Assembly: GCA_045593265.1 (NCBI GenBank) | Contig: JAZNWH010000129.1 | Coordinates: 1-64,000 of the forward strand | DNA length: 64,000 nucleotides | Reading direction: 5' to 3' | From: RGIG8497 sp045593265 | GTDB lineage: Bacteria; Bacillota; Clostridia; RGIG6154 | Part shown: positions 7,730 to 15,915 of the stretch, piece by piece | Layout: every line of letters begins with the position of its first letter | How positions within the stretch are numbered: the first letter of the stretch is position 1 | Program-made: the position numbers and the translations under genes | The notes under the pieces: model-generated | Seen by the model: the letters and a program-made list of their open reading frames with translations, nothing else | What the model was told of the DNA's origin: nothing | The model's database searches: none

Positions 7730-9226
7730 TTATTCTCTCATTGTAGCATAAGCCATGATTTTTTCCTGAGTTGCATCTTTAATGTCAATTTCGCCTGTTA
7801 TACGCCCTTCACACATTACTACAACTCTGTCGCTTAATCTCTGGATTTCCGCCAGTTCTGATGAAATCATAATGACTGACTTTCCTAAAGATGCAAGTTC
7901 TTCCATAAGAGTATACATTTCGCTCTTTGCTCCAATATCAATACCTCTTGTAGGTTCATCAAAGATAAATATATCGGAATTTTTAAGAAGCCATCTTGCA
8001 ATAATAACTTTCTGCTGATTTCCACCCGAAAGATTTTTAAGCAACTGCTTCATCGAAGGTGTTTTTGTTTTAAGTTTTGCATTTGCTTCTTCTGCGTCTG
8101 ACTCTATAATACTGTCTTTAATCCAGCCCAGTTTGATATAATTATCAAGCGATGCAAGAACCGAATTCTCTGCGACTGACTTATCAAGCATAAGACCGTA
8201 TCTTTTCCTGTCTTCTGAAAGATAACAAATACCTTTTTTAACTGCATCTGATGGTGTTTTTATTTTAATTTTTTCACCGTTTATAAAGATTTCTCCGCTA
8301 TCAATAGGATCCGCTCCATATATCGCACGGGCAACCTCTGTTCTTCCTGCGCCCATAAGCCCTGAAAAACCGAGGATTTCGCCTTTTCTCAATTTGAAAC
8401 TTACATCTTTTATTTCTTTGCCCTTGTTTAAGTTTCTGACTTCTAAAACAACCTCTGCATTTTCCGGAACGTTACTATGCTCTTTTTTATCGCCATAAAT
8501 AACTCTTCCTACCATCATTTTAACGATTTCGTCTTTGGTTGTATCTTTTGTTATGAGCGTACCTACGTATTCACCATCGCGCATTACTGTTATTCGATCT
8601 GAAATTCTGTTGATTTCATCCATACGATGCGAGATGTATATCATTCCGATACCTTTTGCTTTAAGATCATTCATGATGTTGAACAATTCCTCAACTTCAA
8701 CCTGAGTAAGCGCGGCTGTCGGTTCGTCAAGAATAAGTATTTTACAGTCTCTTGAAATTGCCTTTGCAATTTCAACCATCTGCTGTTTTCCTACTGTAAG
8801 TGTACCAAGCACTGCAGAAGGGTCAATTTTTACACCTATTCTGTCAAAAAGTGCCCCGGCATCCTCTTCCATTTTCTTGTCGTCTATGTATACGCCGTTT
8901 ATCATAGGCTCTCTGCCTATGTATATATTTTGTGCAACTGTCAGATGATTCATCATGTTAAGCTCCTGATGAATAATGCTGATGCCTGCTTCCTGAGAAT
9001 CCTTAATTGTATTGAAATTAACTTCCTGCCCGAACAGAAAAACTTCGCCGCCATCTCGCTTGTGAATTCCGCACAGAACCTTCATAAGTGTTGATTTCCC
9101 TGCTCCGTTTTCTCCCATAAGAGCATGAACTTCACCTTCTTTGAGTTCCATATTTACGGATTTCAAAGCATGGACTCCCGAAAATCTTTTGTCAATGTTT
9201 TTCATTTCAAGAATAATCTGATCCAT
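7730..9226 (-). CDS. Sugar ABC transporter ATP-binding protein (RbsA type)
   Basis: Duplicated ABC ATPase of 498 residues that powers uptake of a monosaccharide. The first cassette has Walker A GENGAGKST at 38-46 and a degenerate signature (TVGKQQM); the second has a degenerate Walker A (GLMGAGRTE) but an intact signature LSGGNQQK and Walker B IFIFDEPTRGID. This asymmetry is normal in the RbsA/MglA family. It is the first gene of the operon, with GGGGAAAG upstream. The 185 bases before it are AT rich and probably hold the promoter. Confidence 0.92.
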   Translation of the reverse strand: MDQIILEMKNIDKRFSGVHALKSVNMELKEGEVHALMGENGAGKSTLMKVLCGIHKRDGGEVFLFGQEVNFNTIKDSQEAGISIIHQELNMMNHLTVAQNIYIGREPMINGVYIDDKKMEEDAGALFDRIGVKIDPSAVLGTLTVGKQQMVEIAKAISRDCKILILDEPTAALTQVEVEELFNIMNDLKAKGIGMIYISHRMDEINRISDRITVMRDGEYVGTLITKDTTKDEIVKMMVGRVIYGDKKEHSNVPENAEVVLEVRNLNKGKEIKDVSFKLRKGEILGFSGLMGAGRTEVARAIYGADPIDSGEIFINGEKIKIKTPSDAVKKGICYLSEDRKRYGLMLDKSVAENSVLASLDNYIKLGWIKDSIIESDAEEANAKLKTKTPSMKQLLKNLSGGNQQKVIIARWLLKNSDIFIFDEPTRGIDIGAKSEMYTLMEELASLGKSVIMISSELAEIQRLSDRVVVMCEGRITGEIDIKDATQEKIMAYATMRE

Positions 9227-9411
9227 TTTCTTTCCCCGTTCCTTATATATTTTTGTTTCCTTTAAATCTCCTTTCCTCTATGATTTCATACTATCATATT
9301 GCAATATATTTGTCAATCTTTTTTGTGTTTTTACCAAGAAATATGACACGAAGTTTTTATTTTTGTAAAATATCACAACTTTTCTTTCAATGTTTTCAGT
9401 TAAAAAACAGC

Positions 9412-9945
9412 TTATAGCGTATCTTCTTTAGTTTTAAATCTCAATATAGAGATAAGAGCTGAAGCCATATTGAACACCTCTGCCAATATCCCGCCTATTG
9501 TGAAATTGAAGATATTATGTATCAACCAAGATGGAGAAAGCGTCGCAATCTGGAAATATCTTATTAGCTTTCCATTTTCTTTCCACATAAGCACGCTCAT
9601 TATCAAAAGCGAGATATACGGCAGGGTTGTCAAAATAATCTGTAATATATCATCTTTCACCAAAATCAATGAATAAATATATGCCGCCGTAAACATCAGT
9701 TCCACAGTCAACGGTTTCCATACTTTTCCGTCTTTTTTCATATATAAAAGCCCTCTTATTAGAACGGTTAGGTTAAACAATGCAGCGCCATATGCACCGA
9801 TCAGAAGAAAGTTGATAAAAAACATCATTCCCCCTATACCTTGTACAAAAACAAGTTTTTTGCTGCTTTTGCATTGAAAGGATAAAACAAACATCAAAAG
9901 TCCGAATATACCGAATATCTGTCCTATAATTTCTTTAATTCCCAT
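9412..9945 (-). CDS. YgjV-family membrane protein
   Basis: A 177-residue protein with about five or six hydrophobic helices. It matches the YgjV inner-membrane family in its opening (GQIFGIFGLLMFVLSFQCK) and in the helix-loop pattern containing LIGAYGAALFN. Function is unknown for the family. The gene stands alone between the sugar transporter and a repeat-rich region. The assignment is from recalled family pattern. Confidence 0.7.
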   Translation of the reverse strand: MGIKEIIGQIFGIFGLLMFVLSFQCKSSKKLVFVQGIGGMMFFINFLLIGAYGAALFNLTVLIRGLLYMKKDGKVWKPLTVELMFTAAYIYSLILVKDDILQIILTTLPYISLLIMSVLMWKENGKLIRYFQIATLSPSWLIHNIFNFTIGGILAEVFNMASALISILRFKTKEDTL

Positions 9946-10046
9946 TTTTACACCTCATTTTTATATTTATAATTTGGGGCCAGCAATGTTATGCTTTCTC
10001 CCTTTTAAACTTTGTATGACCACCCGCTATTTCTGTACAAATTTCA

Positions 10047-10130
10047 ATATTCTCCGCTATACACGGGACATACGGTTTAGTTGCAGCCAATTTTTAAGTG
10101 AAGCTCGTGTCAAGCCAGAACTAAAAAATA
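10047..10130. repeat. Degenerate intergenic repeat, copy 1
   Basis: The stretch CATACGGTTTAGTTGCAG, then CCAATTTTTAAGTGAAG and CTCGTGTCAAGCCAG, aligns with 11203-11280 at about three quarters identity in the same orientation. The two copies flank the SGNH esterase gene. No protein is evident in this 200-base gap. Confidence 0.5.
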
Positions 10131-10156
10131 TTATATCAGCATATGATTTAGGTATA

Positions 10157-11170
10157 TTAAATTCCCAAACTGATAGCACCGTATAAATGTTCTGCATAAC
10201 TTTCAAATCCTTCATCATTCGGATGAAGTCTTAAGTCTGCATAATATTTTTCATCTTTAGGAACAAAATCAAATCCAGAAATCACAGTAATATTTTCAAT
10301 GCCTTTTACACACTCTCTGATTGTCTTTTCAACATCTTCAAAAGCACCAAATACTCTCTCTTCATTCATATCTTTTCTCCAAATTGGTGTAATTGCAAAT
10401 ATTTTAGACTCAGGGTAATTCTTTATTAAATTTTCATAGAAATCCTTGCATTTTTCTTTGAAAGTACACATCGCTATGCCGCTCCAATCATTCGTGCCAT
10501 AAGCAACCGTTATATAATCCGGCACAAAGGCATCTTTTAACTTTGCAAGTTCAGGGAAAAAGCGTTCGCCTCCTATCGCTTTATTAAATTCTTCGGCACC
10601 AATTTTATCTGCAAACTTGGAAATATAGCGATTGGAAGGACGCAATGCATCATACCCATGCGTTATTGAATCACCATATGCTAGCAATTTCTTTTTAGGC
10701 TTTACTCCCTTGACAAAAGCAGTATCGTCGATAGAAATCTCTTCGATTAATGTTTTAACCGACCACGGAAGATGAACGCATACAGTTTTTTCACCTTCAC
10801 CCAATTGAAACTTTTTTGAAAAATCACCCAAAGGAAATTCCATCTGTGTATAATTTTGTGGTAACTCAATATTAGAAAAATTATCAATATAACCTATAGG
10901 CTTTCCATCCACAAAAATATCAACTGAAAAATATTTTCGCGAAGACGAAATCATTGTTTTTAACTTTAGGAATAAAGTTTTGCTATCCGTTTTAAATGAA
11001 AATTTAATTCCTGCTGTAGAAAAAGTCTTATTATAAAAGCCCTGATTTGTTACTTTATACAACTCTTCCTGCTCCTGTGTAAACCGTTTCAATGAGATCA
11101 TTCCATCTTCTTCCTTAACAAGAACTGCTCCCGTTGTAATTTGTTTAATTTGATTAAAACTTAATTTCAT
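10157..11170 (-). CDS. SGNH/GDSL-family esterase with an N-terminal jelly-roll domain
   Basis: Secreted-type carbohydrate esterase fold, but with no signal peptide, so it is probably cytoplasmic. Residues about 1-160 look like the beta-rich accessory domain of CE2-like enzymes. The SGNH hydrolase part follows, with block I YGDSITHGYDA (nucleophile Ser), block III AYGTNDW and the catalytic pair in DLRLHPNDEGF. I chose the ATG at 11170 because AAAGGTGAT precedes it; an upstream ATG at 11194 lacks this. The substrate is probably an O-acylated sugar. The gene is flanked by degenerate direct repeats, suggesting an acquired cassette. Confidence 0.8.
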   Translation of the reverse strand: MKLSFNQIKQITTGAVLVKEEDGMISLKRFTQEQEELYKVTNQGFYNKTFSTAGIKFSFKTDSKTLFLKLKTMISSSRKYFSVDIFVDGKPIGYIDNFSNIELPQNYTQMEFPLGDFSKKFQLGEGEKTVCVHLPWSVKTLIEEISIDDTAFVKGVKPKKKLLAYGDSITHGYDALRPSNRYISKFADKIGAEEFNKAIGGERFFPELAKLKDAFVPDYITVAYGTNDWSGIAMCTFKEKCKDFYENLIKNYPESKIFAITPIWRKDMNEERVFGAFEDVEKTIRECVKGIENITVISGFDFVPKDEKYYADLRLHPNDEGFESYAEHLYGAISLGI

Positions 11171-11202
11171 AATATCACCTTTTTCTTTCGACATTATTAG
11201 AC

Positions 11203-11280
11203 ATATTCATATTGCGAGGCATAAGGTTTGGATGCAGTCAATTTTCAATGCCAGTTCGTATCAAGTCAGGGACAAAAAAA
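11203..11280. repeat. Degenerate intergenic repeat, copy 2
   Basis: It aligns with 10047-10130 in the same orientation (CATAAGGTTTGGATGCAG, then CAATTTTCAATGCCAG and TCAAGTCAGGGAC). A third partial match (GTCAAGTTAGGGACAAAAT) lies near 11950 beyond the kinase gene. Confidence 0.5.
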
Positions 11281-11291
11281 TATGTTTTTTC

Positions 11292-11339
11292 AAAGGCTTC
11301 CCCTTGAGGGGAAGCTGTCACGAAGTGACTGATGAGGTG
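11292..11339 (+). repeat. Two-hairpin repeat element, left copy
   Basis: Hairpin GCTTCCCC/GGGGAAGC (11296-11315), hairpin GTCAC/GTGAC (11317-11329), then the constant tail TGATGAGGTG. It abuts the stop codon of the P-loop kinase gene. An inverted copy lies on the other side of that gene. Confidence 0.8.
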
Positions 11340-11861
11340 TTAATATTCTAAATCAACATTTACACTATATTTATCATCAATAAGTATATAATGAACATTG
11401 TGTTTTTCTGCCAGTTCCAAAATCAAACTGTTTTCCTCAATAGCACTTTCCATTGTGTAATCTTCATCGTTCAAACGATTTTCAATCACACGCGCGTACT
11501 TTGTTATATCTTTATAATGATTCTTGATATAGTTTTCGCTCATTACAAGACAGTAATATTTGATATTTTTTAGATAGTCATTTTCAAAATCTTTTTCCCA
11601 ATCAAAAGGAATATAACATCCCTCTACAATCAAATTTTGATTATTTTCTATAGCAGTTTTAATTATTTCACGGACAATAGGCCATAAATACTTTGTGAGT
11701 TCTACATCCTCACTCATAGGCGTAAGGTCAGTTTGTTTGCTACGAATCAATCCCATTTTCAAATGGTCTATTGACAGATAAGGATATTTATATTTTTCAA
11801 GTAATTTCTGTGCCAAAACAGTTTTACCTGTATGTGATGCACCTGTAATTAATATTATCAT
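11340..11861 (-). CDS. P-loop kinase-like ATPase in a repeat-flanked cassette
   Basis: A 173-residue nucleotide-binding protein with Walker A GASHTGKT at residues 7-14 and an adenylate-kinase-like plan (SIDHLKMG, LIVEGCYIPFDWEKDF, ARVIENR). This resembles small AAA/kinase proteins related to zeta-toxin and 2-phosphoglycerate kinase folds, whose substrates are mostly unknown. The gene sits exactly between two inverted copies of a two-hairpin element. The GAGGTG tail of the right copy lies five bases before the ATG, so the repeat provides the ribosome binding site. That fits movement of gene plus repeats as one cassette. Confidence 0.75.
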   Translation of the reverse strand: MIILITGASHTGKTVLAQKLLEKYKYPYLSIDHLKMGLIRSKQTDLTPMSEDVELTKYLWPIVREIIKTAIENNQNLIVEGCYIPFDWEKDFENDYLKNIKYYCLVMSENYIKNHYKDITKYARVIENRLNDEDYTMESAIEENSLILELAEKHNVHYILIDDKYSVNVDLEY

Positions 11862-11866
11862 TTCTT

Positions 11867-11920
11867 CACCTCATCCGTCAGCTATCGCTGACACCTTCCC
11901 CTCAAGGGGAAGGCTTTTTT
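11867..11920 (-). repeat. Two-hairpin repeat element, right copy (inverted)
   Basis: Read on the minus strand: hairpin CCTTCCCC/GGGGAAGG (11894-11913), hairpin GTCAGC/GCTGAC (11877-11892), then GGATGAGGTG. The stem bases differ from the left copy in paired positions, so pairing is conserved. The tail forms the ribosome binding site of the kinase gene at 11861. Confidence 0.8.
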
Positions 11921-12001
11921 GTCACTTGTATATCAAACTCTATGATTTTGTCAAGTTAGGGACAAAATTTTTGTCAATAGGCAAACTAAAGTTTGCTCAA
12001 T

Positions 12002-12162
12002 ATTTTTACTTCGTAAAATCGATATGTTTTCCCTTCGGTCAAACTTGATATGATATGAATTCTCGTTGCGTCAGCAACATATCGAGCCGTCAGGCATATC
12101 GAGTGCGAAGCACATATCGAGAATTCGCAAGAATTCATATCGCTGCGGTGCTGTGCACCGCA
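12002..12162. repeat. Multi-hairpin array, copy 2 (ATATCGA linker)
   Basis: Hairpins are seen at 12002-12019 (ATTTTTAC/GTAAAAT), 12065-12078 (GTTGC/GCAAC), 12086-12095 (GCC/GGC), 12103-12113 (GTGC/GCAC), 12121-12136 (GAATTC/GAATTC) and 12144-12162 (TGCGGTGC/GCACCGCA). They are joined by ATATCGA at 12079, 12096 and 12114, and by ATATCG at 12137. GATATGAATTC at 12052-12062 is the exact reverse complement of 12131-12141, giving the same long-range closing stem as copy 1 but with different bases. It fills most of the gap between the kinase gene and cwlD. Confidence 0.8.
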
Positions 12163-12199
12163 TATAAAGACTGTTTAATTTAGATGCCAGTCTATTTAA

Positions 12200-12319
12200 A
12201 TGAATTGACAATCTTGTTGTCATAAATTGGCTTCGCCATGATTTCTTGCTTCGCTCCATGAATTGAATTACCTTTTTAATGCACGAAGTGCAATTCATTG
12301 AGTTTACTTTGCAAACTCA
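12200..12319. repeat. Second hairpin array (ATGAATT linker) running into the cwlD 3' end
   Basis: Linkers ATGAATT (12200, 12258), ATAAATT (12222), ATGATTT (12238) and AATTCAT (12292) separate small hairpins: GACAA/TTGTC, GGC/GCC, GCAC/GTGC (12281-12291) and GAGTTTAC/GCAAACTC (12300-12318). The last hairpin overlaps the final codons and the stop of cwlD. The plan matches the ATATCGA arrays but the linker differs. Confidence 0.65.
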
Positions 12320-13110
12320 TTATATAATACTTTAGAAATCGTGTCAACAAAAAGAACCAAAGCCGAATTACCCGACTTTAGTTCTGAATTTTTTAAAGTT
12401 TCAAAATATTCTATTATTCCCTGATACAAAGCATCGGCAATTTTCAACTGATATTCTTTAGTTTTCAGTAACTGCGATTCTTCATAATTGGACAAAAAGC
12501 CACATTCGGCAATTACTCCCGGTATATTAAGATTCTCAAATAAAAGCTTTTTAGAATCAAGTTTCTTTGCAAATCTGTTATTGGAATTATCCACATTCTC
12601 TATAACGGATTTTTGCAAAGTTTCCGCCAACACTTTACTTTCAGGAAATGTTTCGTTATAAAACATTTGTGCTCCCTTATACTGAGACTGTGAAAAATAG
12701 TTAAGATGTATGCTGATTAACAAATCGGCATCTGAATTATTAGCAATATTTCTTCTGTTTATTAAATCTGAACGTTTTTTATTTTTCACAGAATCATTGT
12801 CATTGCTATGTAAAGATACGTCTTTTTCACGGGTCATAATTACCTTTGCCCCTGATTTTCCAAGTGCATTCTCAAGGTATTTTGCGATAGACAGATTTAT
12901 ATTTTTTTCTACAGTACCATCCTTTGCTACTGCTCCCCCATCAAGTCCGCCATGTCCTGCATCAATAACTATAGTTTTACCGTTAAGAGGCAAGGTTGCA
13001 CTGTAGGTTTCATTACAAATAAGGCTTGTGGATATAAAAATGGTACAAAGCAACATAAACGCTGACAGTATATATACATAATTAAATTTGATATAAATAA
13101 TAATCACCAT
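12304..13110 (-). CDS. cwlD: N-acetylmuramoyl-L-alanine amidase, CwlD type
   Basis: Zinc amidase (Amidase_3) that cleaves the peptide from muramic acid; CwlD prepares muramic-delta-lactam in the spore cortex. A membrane anchor covers about residues 10-33. The catalytic domain shows VIDAGHGGLDGG (zinc His), the Glu in VEKNINL, and SIHLNYF with the second zinc His. Length 268 fits CwlD and not the longer multi-domain autolysins. No clear ribosome binding site is seen, so the start is uncertain. The last five codons and stop lie in a repeat hairpin. The cortex role is inferred from length and architecture. Confidence 0.75.
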   Translation of the reverse strand: MVIIIYIKFNYVYILSAFMLLCTIFISTSLICNETYSATLPLNGKTIVIDAGHGGLDGGAVAKDGTVEKNINLSIAKYLENALGKSGAKVIMTREKDVSLHSNDNDSVKNKKRSDLINRRNIANNSDADLLISIHLNYFSQSQYKGAQMFYNETFPESKVLAETLQKSVIENVDNSNNRFAKKLDSKKLLFENLNIPGVIAECGFLSNYEESQLLKTKEYQLKIADALYQGIIEYFETLKNSELKSGNSALVLFVDTISKVLYNEFAK

Positions 13111-13143
13111 TTAATTATATATTGCTTAAAAAGATAATATTAC

Positions 13144-13812
13144 TTATTTATTAATCATCTTATTGATTTCCTGCATTTTTAAATCAGTCTGTGATATAAC
13201 TTCCGCACACTTTTTTAATTCAGCAGCAACATAATCTGCATTTTTTATTTCGTGCTTATATTTCATACTGTGTTCAAGGCTTGCCCAGAAATCCATTGCA
13301 ATAGTTCTTAATTGCACCTCAACTTTTATATTCTGTTTTCTTTTAGCAAAAAAGACAGGAACTTCAACAATCATATGATAACTTCTGTATCCGTTATCCT
13401 TAGGATTTTTTATATAATCCTTAACCTTAAGTAGTTTAATATCATCCTGAGATACAAGCATTTGCGCTACTTCATATATATCCTCAACAAAGGAACATAT
13501 TACTCTTATGCCTGCTACGTCATTTATATTTTCCAAAATAGACTCCATAGATAACTCGAGATTCTTTCTTTCAAGCTTTTGAAAAATGCTTTCAGGAGAT
13601 TTAACTCTTGACTTTATCATTTCTATAGGATTTCGCTGAAATGTAACTGACAAATCAGCGTTAAGAACCTCAAATTTAGTTCTCACTTCCTTGATAGCAC
13701 AATTATACATCATCATATATTCTTTAAAATCGTTGAATTTTTCAATAAAATTATCATCAATCTTTGGAAATTCCTTCGATTGAGGAAACACTTTTTCAAG
13801 TTCGTTATCCAT
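13144..13812 (-). CDS. Small alarmone synthetase (RelQ/YjbM type GTP pyrophosphokinase)
   Basis: Single-domain (p)ppGpp synthetase without the hydrolase domain of Rel. Typical RelA_SpoT blocks are DVAGIRVICSFVEDIYEVA, KDYIKNPKDNGYRSYHMIV and VEVQLRTIAMDFWASLEHSMKYK. The length of 222 residues matches the RelQ group. I chose the ATG at 13812 because AGGTGAT precedes it. It lies between cwlD and proC, both on the same strand. Confidence 0.88.
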   Translation of the reverse strand: MDNELEKVFPQSKEFPKIDDNFIEKFNDFKEYMMMYNCAIKEVRTKFEVLNADLSVTFQRNPIEMIKSRVKSPESIFQKLERKNLELSMESILENINDVAGIRVICSFVEDIYEVAQMLVSQDDIKLLKVKDYIKNPKDNGYRSYHMIVEVPVFFAKRKQNIKVEVQLRTIAMDFWASLEHSMKYKHEIKNADYVAAELKKCAEVISQTDLKMQEINKMINK

Positions 13813-13853
13813 AAATATCACCTATATACGCTTCTTATTTCCCTTTATTGTTT

Positions 13854-14654
13854 TTACTTGCCAAGCTCTATATTTTTATTATAAGATGCGATAACTGCCG
13901 AATTTACACTTCCTCTGAATCCGTTTTCCTCTAAAGCAAGAACTCCTTCTATTGTGCTTCCACCAGGACTGCAAACCTTATCTTTAAGGTCCTCAGGATG
14001 ACTTCCGCAAAGCACTGTTGCACCTGCTCCTTTAAGCATCTGAGCAGAATATTTCACAGCCTTGTCCCTTGGCAATCCACATGCAACAGCACCGTCAGCA
14101 AGTGCCTCTATAAACATATACGCAAAGGCAGGACCACAGCCTGTAACAGCACAGGCAGCATCTATTAAACTTTCGTCAAGTCTGTCAATAAGACCTGCAC
14201 ATTTAAAAACAGCTTTGAATGCAACTTCCTGATTCTCACTTACACATTCGTTAATATCATACACAATAATGCCCTCATTGGTATTACAAGCCATATTAGG
14301 CATAATTCTTATGACAGGTATTCTCTTTCCAAACATTTCACATATAGAATCAATCGTAATTCCTGCTGCCATAGAAACTATCACAAATTCATCCCTGCGA
14401 CTGTTTATTTTTTCCTTAATCTCCGAAACCAAGGCTTTATACCCCTGAGGTTTTACTCCAATTACGATAATTTTTGAATCAAGTACTGTTTCGAGACTAT
14501 CAAAAGAAACACCATATGTATTTTTGTAGTGTTCTGCTTTTTGTGTATCTTTATCGAACACACAGATGTCGTCAACAGATGTTGTTTCTGTAGCTGCTGA
14601 AATCAAGCAACCACCCATATTACCTGCACCTATAAAACCAATTTTATATGACAT
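13854..14654 (-). CDS. proC: Pyrroline-5-carboxylate reductase
   Basis: Last step of proline synthesis, reducing P5C with NAD(P)H. The N-terminal Rossmann motif GFIGAGNMGG starts at residue 5, followed by MPNMACNTNEG and the C-terminal signature block CSPGGSTIEGVLALEENGFR. Length 266 is normal. It follows proB and proA in the same direction, giving a complete glutamate-to-proline operon. Confidence 0.96.
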   Translation of the reverse strand: MSYKIGFIGAGNMGGCLISAATETTSVDDICVFDKDTQKAEHYKNTYGVSFDSLETVLDSKIIVIGVKPQGYKALVSEIKEKINSRRDEFVIVSMAAGITIDSICEMFGKRIPVIRIMPNMACNTNEGIIVYDINECVSENQEVAFKAVFKCAGLIDRLDESLIDAACAVTGCGPAFAYMFIEALADGAVACGLPRDKAVKYSAQMLKGAGATVLCGSHPEDLKDKVCSPGGSTIEGVLALEENGFRGSVNSAVIASYNKNIELGK

Positions 14655-14668
14655 TTATAATCCGCTCC

Positions 14669-15913
14669 TTATCTTATCTGACCATTTCCGTTAATAACAT
14701 ATTTATATGTGTTAAGCTCACACAAACCCATAGGACCTCTTGCGTGCAATTTTTGAGTAGAAATTCCCATTTCACAACCCAGTCCGAATTCACCACCATC
14801 AGTAAAACGGGTAGATGCGTTAACATATACAGCTGCACTGTCTATAAGCTTGGTAAACTTATCGGCATTATCTTTTGTATTAGTTATAATAGCTTCGCTA
14901 TGGCCTGTTGAATGACAGTTAATATGCTTAATTGCTTCGTCAACATTTTCCACAACTTTTACAGCTATAATATAATCAAGAAATTCTGTATTAAAATCCT
15001 CTTCTGTTGCCAAAACTCCATCTATGATGTTTTTTGACTTGTTGTCAAGTCTCATTTCAACAGGGTTTTCTCTGTTATCCTGTAATCTTTTTTGTATAAG
15101 AGGTAAAAACTTTTCTGCTATACTGCTGTGAACAAGTAAAACCTCCTGAGCATTACACACAGACGGTCTGCTGGTTTTTGCATTATCAATTATATTCAGC
15201 GCCATATCAAAATCGGCTGTATCATCAACATAGATATGGCAGATACCTGTACCTGTTTCAATACAGGGAACAGTTGCGTTTTCAACACAAGCTTTTATCA
15301 AACCTTTACCACCACGGGGTATAAGTAAATCAACTATCCCTTTTGCATTCATAATTTCATAAGAGCTTTGTCTTGAACTGTCTTCAACTATATTAACTAT
15401 ATCAGGATTAACAGAACATTTTTCAATTGCTCTTTTCATTGAATTAACAATAGCTTTTGATGTATTAAAGGAATTTTGTCCACATCTTAAAGCACAAACA
15501 TTTCCACTTTTTATTGCAAGAGCTGCAGCGTCAGATGTAACATTTGGTCTGCTCTCATAAATAATAGCAATAAGCCCAAAAGGAACAGACACTTTACTAA
15601 TTTCAAGACCGTTATTTTGTGTATAGCTGTCAAGAACTCTTCCTACAGGGTCATCAAGCTGTGAAACTTTAATTATTCCGTCGCACATATCGTTTATTCG
15701 TTTTTCATCAAGACGAAGACGGTCAATCATAACATCGCTTATAATACCTTTTGACGCATCAATGTCAATTTTATTCGCATCAAGAATTTCTCCGGAAGAA
15801 TTTTTTATTTCTTCAGCCATAGAAACAAGTACCCTGTTCTTTTCATAGGTAGTAAGCATATTAATTTCTTTATATGCATCTTTTGTTTTTTTCAAAATTT
15901 CAAGTGTTGTCAT
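14669..15913 (-). CDS. proA: Glutamate-5-semialdehyde dehydrogenase (gamma-glutamyl phosphate reductase)
   Basis: Second enzyme of proline synthesis, an aldehyde dehydrogenase relative. The catalytic cysteine lies in RPSVCNAQEVLLVH, and the C-terminal block NASTRFTDGGEFGLGCEMGIS is diagnostic. Length 414 is normal. It starts two bases after the proB stop and is preceded by GGGGAT. Confidence 0.97.
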   Translation of the reverse strand: MTTLEILKKTKDAYKEINMLTTYEKNRVLVSMAEEIKNSSGEILDANKIDIDASKGIISDVMIDRLRLDEKRINDMCDGIIKVSQLDDPVGRVLDSYTQNNGLEISKVSVPFGLIAIIYESRPNVTSDAAALAIKSGNVCALRCGQNSFNTSKAIVNSMKRAIEKCSVNPDIVNIVEDSSRQSSYEIMNAKGIVDLLIPRGGKGLIKACVENATVPCIETGTGICHIYVDDTADFDMALNIIDNAKTSRPSVCNAQEVLLVHSSIAEKFLPLIQKRLQDNRENPVEMRLDNKSKNIIDGVLATEEDFNTEFLDYIIAVKVVENVDEAIKHINCHSTGHSEAIITNTKDNADKFTKLIDSAAVYVNASTRFTDGGEFGLGCEMGISTQKLHARGPMGLCELNTYKYVINGNGQIR

Positions 15914-15915
15914 AA

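Noticed and set aside
9974..10186. 70-codon plus-strand ORF
   Set aside because: It overlaps a degenerate repeat and the end of the esterase gene and has no ribosome binding site.
11292..11920. Insertion sequence
   Set aside because: The inverted repeats bound a kinase-like gene and no transposase or clear target duplication is seen.
12071..12298. 75-codon minus-strand ORF
   Set aside because: It is entirely made of the hairpin arrays, has no ribosome binding site and its composition follows the repeats.
12304..13110. General vegetative autolysin
   Set aside because: The short single-domain form with an N-terminal anchor fits CwlD better; no SH3 or LysM domains are present.
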